Shown here piece by piece: positions 1 through 5,696 of a DNA stretch of 6,247 nucleotides (position 1 is its first letter; every line of letters begins with the position of its first letter). The stretch covers positions 1-6,247 of the forward strand of contig CALQJV010000081.1 of NCBI GenBank assembly GCA_943330985.1, in the 5' to 3' direction. The notes under the pieces were generated by a model, which did no database searches, was not told the origin of the DNA, and saw only the letters and a program-made list of their open reading frames with translations. Position numbers and translations under genes: made by a program. Origin of the DNA: Chitinophaga pinensis. GTDB taxonomy: Bacteria; Bacteroidota; Bacteroidia; M30B66.

Positions 1-11
1 GAAAAAAAACT

Positions 12-215
12 TTAGTGCTTATTGAAAAATCGCAAGGCGAATTTTAGAATGATTAAAAGTAAAATGCCGCCTCCAATTATTAAGGCGAGCATATTTGTAT
101 TTCCAAACTGACGTCGGTTTACGGTTCTATCTTTCCGAAAACTCCATATAATGCCCGAAATGAAAACCAACATGAAAATGGCTGCAAAAACCCAATGGCC
201 TGGTGTAATATCCAT
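12..215 (-). CDS. Small two-helix inner-membrane protein, function unknown
   Basis: A 67-residue protein with ATG start and TAA stop. Two hydrophobic stretches are visible, about residues 8-25 (HWVFAAIFMLVFISGIIW) and 42-63, joined by a positively charged loop (RKDRTVNRRQ). By the positive-inside rule the loop should face the cytoplasm, making a helical hairpin in the inner membrane. It has no cysteines and no catalytic motif that I recognise. The composition fits a real small membrane protein rather than a shadow frame, and no competing gene lies on the other strand. It resembles small conserved hypothetical proteins of Bacteroidota, but I cannot name a family. The start codon lies only 5 nt beyond the U-tract of the upstream gene's terminator, so no ribosome-binding site is evident. 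ATG at residue 15 is an alternative start but would cut into the first helix. Confidence 0.7.
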   Translation of the reverse strand: MDITPGHWVFAAIFMLVFISGIIWSFRKDRTVNRRQFGNTNMLALIIGGGILLLIILKFALRFFNKH

Positions 216-220
216 ACAAT

Positions 221-242
221 AAAAAAGGCCGGAAAACCGGCC
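221..242 (-). terminator. Intrinsic terminator of the minus-strand T9SS gene
   Basis: Read on the minus strand, GGCCGG (242-237), loop TTTT, CCGGCC (232-227), then a run of six T (226-221). The 6-bp stem is perfect and all GC, and it starts 23 nt after the stop codon at 266-268. In the plus direction only a weak TTT follows the stem, so it mainly serves the minus strand. Confidence 0.88.
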
Positions 243-265
243 CTTTAATTTAAAGAGTTTTAAAA

Positions 266-982
266 TTAATGTTTTATAGTTAAACGACCCGGACGCGTAC
301 TTTGTCCACCATCATTGAGAGAGTAAAAATAAAGACCCGCTTTTAGGTTTTCAGTTGCGATGGTAATTGTTCCATCCATGTCTTCAACCTGTTGCGAGAA
401 TACTTTGGATCCTAACATATTGTATAGTTCAATATTGCCTTTGCCATTCAATGAATTACGCGTAAATGAAAGCGTAACTTTATCATCCGCAGGATTTGGA
501 AAAGCTTTTAACGAGGTAATAGTTGAAATTTTAGAAATTCCAACTGGTGCAATTTCATAACGAACAACTACGTTCGCTGAATCTTGCGGGTTATTGGCAT
601 CAAAAAATGTATACTGAATTTCACAAATTCCAGAGTGACCACTTGGTTTAAAATGGGAAGTGAAAGTATTGTTAACTGTATTACCTCCATTTATAGTTAA
701 TGCATTAGGAGATAAACTAACGCTCGGAATGTAACATGCTGTCCAGCAGAAATAATTGGAGGTGCTATCTATTGAAATTAGCATCGTTCTGCGAACCTTA
801 ATATCTTTTTGTTCAGAAGAAATGTTCGCAATCTCAATACCTGTTTCAAGTTCATCTGCATCTGCCGAACCTACAACAATGGTTGGGTTAGGAGAATTAA
901 CAATGATGCTTTGGGCATGAACTAAATTCAATGAAAGTACCAATAAACCTGTTAAGAAATATCTAACGTATACCTTTTCCAT
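266..982 (-). CDS. Small T9SS-exported surface protein (type A sorting domain)
   Basis: A 238-residue protein, probably exported to the cell surface or medium through the T9SS. The N-terminus (MEKVYVRYFLTGLLVLSLNL, then VHAQ) is a clear signal peptide with likely cleavage after VHA. Residues about 25-146 look like one Ig-like beta domain with CWTAC at 79-83, a third cysteine at 120 (GICEI) and the stretch IQYTFFDANNPQDSA. The C-terminal part from about residue 159 is a type A sorting domain: FPNPADDKVTLSF (161-173), ELYNMLGSKVF, GLYFY (216-220) and the end RLTIKH. The frame is open to a TTG at 1003, but ATG at 982 puts the charged end right at the signal peptide, so I prefer it. The gene is divergent from the thioredoxin-domain T9SS gene at 1127, and a strong terminator follows. 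Ligand or function is unknown; no enzyme motif is visible. Confidence 0.88.
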   Translation of the reverse strand: MEKVYVRYFLTGLLVLSLNLVHAQSIIVNSPNPTIVVGSADADELETGIEIANISSEQKDIKVRRTMLISIDSTSNYFCWTACYIPSVSLSPNALTINGGNTVNNTFTSHFKPSGHSGICEIQYTFFDANNPQDSANVVVRYEIAPVGISKISTITSLKAFPNPADDKVTLSFTRNSLNGKGNIELYNMLGSKVFSQQVEDMDGTITIATENLKAGLYFYSLNDGGQSTRPGRLTIKH

Positions 983-1047
983 TTTCCATAAATTTGTTTG
1001 CAATTTACGATTTTCTGAGATTTAAAAAACAATCAGTTCATTGAAAG

Positions 1048-1055
1048 CAAAAATA
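1048..1055 (-). promoter_or_regulatory. Candidate -7 box for the minus-strand T9SS gene
   Basis: On the minus strand this reads TATTTTTG, a full match to the Bacteroidota -7 consensus TAnnTTTG. It lies about 65 nt upstream of the chosen ATG at 982. I find no TTG-type -33 box at the expected 17-23 nt distance, and the spacer is AT-rich, so a chance match is possible. Confidence 0.35.
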
Positions 1056-1090
1056 ATTTAGTTTAGTATATAATAGTATTTATTATTTAA

Positions 1091-1098
1091 TAGATTTG
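1091..1098 (+). promoter_or_regulatory. Candidate -7 box for the T9SS thioredoxin gene
   Basis: The sequence TAGATTTG matches the Bacteroidota -7 consensus TAnnTTTG and ends 28 nt before the ATG at 1127, which would give a leader of roughly 20 nt. No TTG-type -33 box stands at the usual distance upstream. The position is well placed, but the evidence is the single box. Confidence 0.45.
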
Positions 1099-1126
1099 CT
1101 ATTCAATCCTATTTCTCAAATTCACT

Positions 1127-2596
1127 ATGAAAAAAATTTTACAATCAACTTTTGTTGCAGCAATGACATTCTTTGCTGCAAACTCATACGGGCAGTTGGC
1201 CAATGGTTCAATTCTACCTGCAGGAATTAATTTAACAGATCTTAACGGCAACACCTATGACATTGATGCTTTAATTTCTGGAGGGAAAACGATTTTCATC
1301 GATGTTTCAGCAACATGGTGTGGTCCATGCTGGGGTTTTCACCAGACGCATATTTTAGATGATTTATACACACAATATGGTCCTACAGGAACTGATGAGG
1401 TTCGTGTTTTTTGGATTGAAGGTGATGGTACTACAGCAGTTGATCTAATCAGTGGTATTGGAACTAACACACAAGGTGATTGGACTGCAGGTACAACTTT
1501 TCCATTGTGTGATGACGCAGCAGCAGCTAACACACTTCAAATTGGATTCTTCCCAACATTGTATATGATTTGCCCTAGCCGTCGTGTTTGGCATATCAGC
1601 CCTTCTGAAGTAGGTGCTTACTGGCCAGTATCTCAGCATATCGCTAATGCTCGCGCTTGTGCAAATCCAATTGATGCTGTTTTAGATTCTTACACTGGAG
1701 AAACTGCTACTTGTGGATATATTTCTCAAATGAAAGTGTTAATTCAAAACAAAGGTGTTAATACACTTACTTCTGCAGGTATTGCTGCAAAAGTGAATGG
1801 AACAACGGTAGCTTACCGTGATTGGACTGGTTCATTGGAGCAGTTTCAATCAGTTGAAGTAAATGTTGGTGCTAATTTGTTTACTTCTCCAAGTACAGAT
1901 GTTGAGTTTACTGTTTATACTACAGGGAATGATGTTGCTCCTACAGATAATATTGGTTCGCAAACAATCACTTTAGCTCCTGAGGTTACAAACACTTCGT
2001 TAATTGTAAAAATTACAACAGACCAATACGGAACTGAATCATCTTGGAAAATTCGCAAAGGAAACAATGCTGTTTTAGCTTCAGGAGGTCCTTATACCGA
2101 TTTAGCGGCTTCTGGAACAACTGTTCAACCTGAAGTTACTGTTACGCTTCCAGCTATGGATTGCTATAAATTTGAAATGCTAGATGCATATGGTGATGGT
2201 ATGTGCTGTAACTATGGTCAAGGTGGTTATGAAGTAACTACTTCTGATGGAACTGTAGTTCTTTCTGGTGGTGAATTTGGTGCTACTGATGCAAAACGCA
2301 TTAGCTATGGTGTTACATCAATCGGAGAAGAACTTTCTGCAGCTTCTTTAAATGTTTACCCAAATCCATCCACTGGTATTTGCAATGTTACAATGAACAT
2401 GACTAAAAACGAAGATGTGAGCATCCGTGTTTACAACATGCTAGGTTCATTGGTTTCTTCTCGCGATTTAGGAAGTTTAACTCCAGGCGATTACATTTAC
2501 CAAGTAGATTTATCATCTCAAGCTTCTGGTGTTTATTCAATGATGATGATTACATCTCAAGGTGTTCAAACACAATTGATCAGTATCAATCGTTAA
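1127..2596 (+). CDS. T9SS cargo protein with thioredoxin, CARDB-like and YGDG domains
   Basis: A 489-residue secreted protein, likely displayed on the cell surface. Domains in order: signal peptide (1 to about 22, MKKILQSTFVAAMTFFAANS then YGQ); thioredoxin-like domain (about 30-175) with WCGPC at 64-68 and a candidate cis-proline at 143 (GFFPTLY); a beta domain resembling CARDB (about 178-286, NKGVNTLTSAGI); a second beta domain (about 290-396) with WKIRKGN, GGPY and DAYGDGMCCNYGQGGYEV, a pattern recurrent in Bacteroidota surface proteins; and a type A sorting domain (about 407-489) with YPNPSTG, IRVYNMLGSLV, GVYSM and the end LISINR. Beyond C65/C68 there are cysteines at 128, 149, 178, 196, 346, 360, 361 and 419. 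The CGPC pair suggests thiol-disulfide exchange outside the cell; the substrate is unknown. All ten arginines use CGT or CGC, unlike the genes downstream, which hints at high expression. It is monocistronic: divergent gene upstream, strong terminator downstream. Confidence 0.93.
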   Translation: MKKILQSTFVAAMTFFAANSYGQLANGSILPAGINLTDLNGNTYDIDALISGGKTIFIDVSATWCGPCWGFHQTHILDDLYTQYGPTGTDEVRVFWIEGDGTTAVDLISGIGTNTQGDWTAGTTFPLCDDAAAANTLQIGFFPTLYMICPSRRVWHISPSEVGAYWPVSQHIANARACANPIDAVLDSYTGETATCGYISQMKVLIQNKGVNTLTSAGIAAKVNGTTVAYRDWTGSLEQFQSVEVNVGANLFTSPSTDVEFTVYTTGNDVAPTDNIGSQTITLAPEVTNTSLIVKITTDQYGTESSWKIRKGNNAVLASGGPYTDLAASGTTVQPEVTVTLPAMDCYKFEMLDAYGDGMCCNYGQGGYEVTTSDGTVVLSGGEFGATDAKRISYGVTSIGEELSAASLNVYPNPSTGICNVTMNMTKNEDVSIRVYNMLGSLVSSRDLGSLTPGDYIYQVDLSSQASGVYSMMMITSQGVQTQLISINR

Positions 2597-2618
2597 AATT
2601 AAGGCACAATTTTTATAG

Positions 2619-2645
2619 AAAACCGGGAAGAAATTCCCGGTTTTT
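2619..2645 (+). terminator. Intrinsic terminator after the T9SS thioredoxin gene
   Basis: AACCGGGAA (2621-2629), loop GAAA, TTCCCGGTT (2634-2642), extended by an outer AA/TT to an 11-bp perfect stem and followed by more T (to 2645). The tetraloop is of the stable GNRA class. It sits 22 nt after the stop codon. It also lies only 16 nt before the start of the next gene. Confidence 0.9.
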
Positions 2646-2661
2646 CTATTTTTACACGATT

Positions 2662-3174
2662 ATGAAACAAACACTTCTTTTTTCTCTCCTTTTTTCAGGG
2701 ATTTTATCTGCGCAAGTTTTAGATAATAAACGTCCCTTGCCTTCGGTTGATATTAAAACACTCGATGGAAAATCGTTCAATTCTGCCGATTTCGATAATG
2801 GTGGAAAACCGATGATTATTAATTTTTGGGCAACTTGGTGTAAACCCTGTATCGCCGAATTAACCAATATTGATGAGGTGTATGAGGAATGGGTAAAAGA
2901 AACAGGGGTTAAAATTATTGCTGTTTCGATTGATGATTCCAGGAATGCTATGAAAGTGGCTCCATTTGTAAATGGAAGAGGGTGGACTTATGATATTTAC
3001 CTCGATTCAAATTCCGATTTAAAACGTGCACTCAATGTGAACAATCCACCTCAAACATTTTTAGTAAACGGGAATAAAGAAATTGTTTGGCAGCATAACG
3101 GATACACTGAAGGCAGTGAGAAAGAGCTTTATGAAATGGTGAGAAAGCTCGCCGAAGGAAAACCTTTGAATTGA
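2662..3174 (+). CDS. TlpA/ResA-like periplasmic thioredoxin (CKPC)
   Basis: A 170-residue exported thioredoxin-fold protein of the TlpA/ResA class, which carries out thiol-disulfide exchange, usually as a reductase, on the periplasmic side of the inner membrane. The signal peptide MKQTLLFSLLFSGILSA with Q next is well formed; there is no lipobox cysteine, so the mature protein should be soluble. The core includes MIINFWATWCKPCIAEL with active-site cysteines at 60 and 63, a strand IIAVSIDD, and NNPPQTFLV with the candidate cis-proline at 120. These two are the only cysteines, as expected for a plain redox enzyme. Length is normal for the family without an anchor. The ATG is 16 nt past the preceding terminator. 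A -7-like box with one mismatch (TATTTTTA, 2647-2654) overlaps this gap. The gene leads a cluster with the DUF6029-like barrel, 8 nt downstream. Substrate specificity cannot be read from the sequence. Confidence 0.93.
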   Translation: MKQTLLFSLLFSGILSAQVLDNKRPLPSVDIKTLDGKSFNSADFDNGGKPMIINFWATWCKPCIAELTNIDEVYEEWVKETGVKIIAVSIDDSRNAMKVAPFVNGRGWTYDIYLDSNSDLKRALNVNNPPQTFLVNGNKEIVWQHNGYTEGSEKELYEMVRKLAEGKPLN

Positions 3175-3182
3175 AATTTAGA

Positions 3183-4811
3183 ATGAAATTTTATTTAAGA
3201 ACCTTGTTATTGCTATCAATAGCAGGCAATTCAGTTTTAGCTCAAACAATTGAGCAAGGAGAATTACATGGTAATTTTCAATTAGACGCTCAATATTATA
3301 ATCAAGATTCTTTGATTGGAGCACCTGCTGTTCCAGAAAAGATACTGAGTAATGGTTTTATGAACCTTTGGTATACGAAAGGAAATTTTACCGGAGGTAT
3401 TCGTTATGAGAATTATTTGAATGTAATGCAGGGTTTCGACTCTCGTTACAAAGGATCAGGTATTACCTTCAAATTTGCTTCGTACAAAAACGACAAGTTG
3501 GAAGCAACAGCCGGTAATTTCTATGAGCAATTTGGCGGAGGTATGGTATTACGTGCCTACGAAGAACGAGGATTGGGTTACGACAATGCTTTTGACGGAT
3601 TTCGTGTTCGATATCAACCAATAAAAGGACTTTATTTGAAAGGATTAATAGCTCGTCAACGCGCATTCTTTGCTTTAAGTCCTGGAATTATCCGTGCATT
3701 TGATTTGGAAGTAAATGTGAATGAATTAGTTCCTCAACTTGAAAATGCAAAAACTGCAGTCATTTTTGGTGGTAGCGCCGTAAGTCGTTATCAAAAAGAT
3801 CAATCCGATTTTTATAATCTTCCCGAAAATGTGGCTGCATTCTCAGGAAGAATAAATATTATTCGTGGTAAATTCAATGTGCAATCTGAATATGGTTATA
3901 AAATCAATGACCCCAATTCAACCAACAATACCATATATCATCCAGGTCAAGCATTATCCATTACTACCACCTATTCTACAAAAGGAATCGGTGTTCTTTT
4001 ATCAGCAAAACGTCTCGATAATTTCGATTTTCGCTCAGATAGATCCGCAATTGGTATTAATTCAAATGTGAATTTCTTGCCTGCAATGGCGCAGCAACAT
4101 ACATATAACTTGCCTGCAACTATTTATCCATATGCAACTCAGCCCAACGGAGAAATGGGATTTCAAGCTGAAGTCAATTATCGTTTAAAAAAGGGATCAA
4201 AGTTAGGAGGCAAATATGGTACTGAAATAAAGTTTAATTTTTCGGGAACGAATGATATTGTAAAAAATGCCGTTGAAAATGATACTTTAGGGTATTCTTC
4301 TCAGTTTTTCCAAGTTGGGAAACAGATGATTTTCCGTGATTTTCATATAGAAATACATCGAAAATTCAATACAAAATGGAAAGCAACGGTTATGTATTTG
4401 AATTGGGTTTACAACAAAGATGTTATTCAAGGTTTAAGTGGATTCGGAACAATCTTCGCTGATATGGCTGTTGTGGATGTGGCATATAAAATCAATGCAT
4501 CACATACAATTCGTGTTGAAGCGCAGTCTCTTTTAAGTAAGCAAGATTTTGGAAGTTGGGCAATGGGAATGATTGAATATACGTTTGCTCCCAATTGGTT
4601 TGTTGCTGTTTTAGACCAATACAATTATGGAAATCCGGATTCCAATAAGCAGATTCATTATATTACAGGAAATACAGGTTTTAATAAAAACGGCAATCGA
4701 ATCATGCTTCAATATGGTCGTCAGCGTGCAGGTATTTTTTGTGTTGGTGGTGTTTGTCGAAATGTACCTGCATCCAATGGTTTTTCAATCTCTATAACAA
4801 GCAGTTTTTAA
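3183..4811 (+). CDS. DUF6029-like outer-membrane beta-barrel protein
   Basis: A 542-residue protein starting with a signal peptide (MKFYLRTLLLLSIAGNSVLA, then Q). The rest is rich in alternating beta strands with aromatic ends, and the chain ends in SISITSSF with a terminal phenylalanine, the usual signal for insertion by the BAM complex. I recognise the DUF6029 family from GNFYEQFG (about 111-118) and RAYEERGLGYDNA (about 124-136); this is from memory, not a search. Function of the family is unknown to me. Only two cysteines occur, C520 and C525 (CVGGVC), near the last strands. The frame extends to a TTG at 3171 overlapping the tlpA-like stop, but ATG at 3183 gives the cleaner signal peptide and an 8-nt gap. 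Its place between two thioredoxin-fold genes suggests co-transcription and a link to envelope redox. Confidence 0.87.
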   Translation: MKFYLRTLLLLSIAGNSVLAQTIEQGELHGNFQLDAQYYNQDSLIGAPAVPEKILSNGFMNLWYTKGNFTGGIRYENYLNVMQGFDSRYKGSGITFKFASYKNDKLEATAGNFYEQFGGGMVLRAYEERGLGYDNAFDGFRVRYQPIKGLYLKGLIARQRAFFALSPGIIRAFDLEVNVNELVPQLENAKTAVIFGGSAVSRYQKDQSDFYNLPENVAAFSGRINIIRGKFNVQSEYGYKINDPNSTNNTIYHPGQALSITTTYSTKGIGVLLSAKRLDNFDFRSDRSAIGINSNVNFLPAMAQQHTYNLPATIYPYATQPNGEMGFQAEVNYRLKKGSKLGGKYGTEIKFNFSGTNDIVKNAVENDTLGYSSQFFQVGKQMIFRDFHIEIHRKFNTKWKATVMYLNWVYNKDVIQGLSGFGTIFADMAVVDVAYKINASHTIRVEAQSLLSKQDFGSWAMGMIEYTFAPNWFVAVLDQYNYGNPDSNKQIHYITGNTGFNKNGNRIMLQYGRQRAGIFCVGGVCRNVPASNGFSISITSSF

Positions 4812-4847
4812 TTCAAAAGCCGCCGATATATGTTTAAATTTAGTATT

Positions 4848-5696
4848 ATGAAAAATGCTCTTCTATTTTTTTCAGCATTGCTAGTAATAGTTTTTTCTAG
4901 TTGCGATAAAATTGATGCTCCTTATGGTCAAGCGGTTCCAACAACTGCTGTAAATGATACAGAGGTTGTTATGCGTAAAGTCTTCATTGAAGACTTTACT
5001 GGTCAAACATGTGGGAATTGTCCAAGAGCAGCCGAAGTTTTAGAGCAAATTCGTCAATTAAGAGGGGATAAAATTGTTTCAATGGCATTACATGTGGGTT
5101 TCTTTGCGGAGCCATCAGGCACGCATTATCCTAATGATTATCGCACTTCAATTGGAAATGAAATAGAGCAGAATTTTGGAAATGAAATAGCGGGTCTTCC
5201 CAATGGCTTAGTAAATAGAAAATCATTTGATGGTATTACAATTCTTTCAAAAGATGCTTGGGAAGCAAAATCAGGTGAATTATTAGATTTGCCTCCAGAA
5301 GCATTTATGTGGATTACACCAACATATTCGGCAACCGATCGCTCATTGAATGTTTCTGTTAGAACCAAGATTCTTCAAGACATTGCTGAGGGATTAAATA
5401 TAATTCTCTATCTCACAGAAGACAGTATTGTAAGTTCTCAAAAAGATTATAATGTTCCAAGTCCTTCATTAATTGAAGCCTACACACATCGACACATGCT
5501 TCGTGCGGGTATGAATGGTGCTTGGGGTGATACATTAAGTGCTCAAACAACTTATGCAGTAGGAGAGGAATTTATCACAACCGCTTCGTATACACTTCCA
5601 GCCATATGGAATGCTAACCGTGTTTCTGTTGTTGCTGTTTTAACTCGAACTGCATCAAAAGAAGTAGTTCAGGCCGAAGATAAAGACATAAACTGA
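4848..5696 (+). CDS. Omp28-like outer-membrane lipoprotein with CGNC thioredoxin fold
   Basis: A 282-residue lipoprotein related to the Omp28 family of Bacteroidota (named after the Porphyromonas gingivalis protein). The N-terminus MKNALLFFSALLVIVFSSC is a type II signal peptide with lipidated C19; the following DKID is acidic/charged, which may favour the outer membrane and perhaps surface exposure. After a short linker comes a thioredoxin-like domain: VFIEDFTGQTCGNCPRA with C55 and C58, SMALHVGFF, a long insert (HYPNDYRTSIGNEIEQNFG) and the candidate cis-proline at 118 (GLPNGLVN). From about residue 155 a beta-rich domain follows (YSATDRSLNVSVRTK, NRVSVVAVLTR). There are no other cysteines. 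An in-frame ATG at 4830 would add six residues (MFKFSI); I prefer 4848 because it gives the standard MKN start. The gap to the barrel gene is 36 nt, and the stop overlaps the next start by one base. The redox role is inferred from the CxxC; a purely structural role is possible. Confidence 0.9.
   Translation: MKNALLFFSALLVIVFSSCDKIDAPYGQAVPTTAVNDTEVVMRKVFIEDFTGQTCGNCPRAAEVLEQIRQLRGDKIVSMALHVGFFAEPSGTHYPNDYRTSIGNEIEQNFGNEIAGLPNGLVNRKSFDGITILSKDAWEAKSGELLDLPPEAFMWITPTYSATDRSLNVSVRTKILQDIAEGLNIILYLTEDSIVSSQKDYNVPSPSLIEAYTHRHMLRAGMNGAWGDTLSAQTTYAVGEEFITTASYTLPAIWNANRVSVVAVLTRTASKEVVQAEDKDIN

Noticed and set aside
26..46. Dyad with stem TCGC-CTT-GCGA at the 3' end of the small membrane protein gene, with a T-run later (9-2 on the minus strand)
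   Set aside because: The 4-bp core is inside the coding sequence, the flanking AT pairs are interrupted by a mismatch, and the T-run is about 20 nt away, so it does not make a convincing terminator.
360..560. 66-residue plus-strand frame
   Set aside because: It lies fully antisense to the well-supported T9SS surface protein gene and has no export signal or known motif.
983..1003. N-terminal extension of the minus-strand T9SS gene from TTG at 1003
   Set aside because: It would add MQTNLWK before a complete signal peptide that already starts with ATG at 982.
1070..1086. Inverted repeat ATAATA-GTATT-TATTAT between the two divergent -7-like boxes, a possible operator
   Set aside because: It is built only from A and T in a very AT-rich spacer, where such dyads arise by chance; there is no second copy to support it.
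3171..3182. TTG start overlapping the stop of the TlpA-like gene
   Set aside because: It adds only four residues (MKFR) in front of a repeat of the same MKF start; the ATG at 3183 is the more likely initiator.
3865..4071. 68-residue plus-strand frame inside the barrel gene
   Set aside because: It is an out-of-frame shadow of the DUF6029-like coding sequence and has no protein-like features.
5138..5368. 76-residue minus-strand frame
   Set aside because: It is antisense to the Omp28-like gene and shows no domain or signal.
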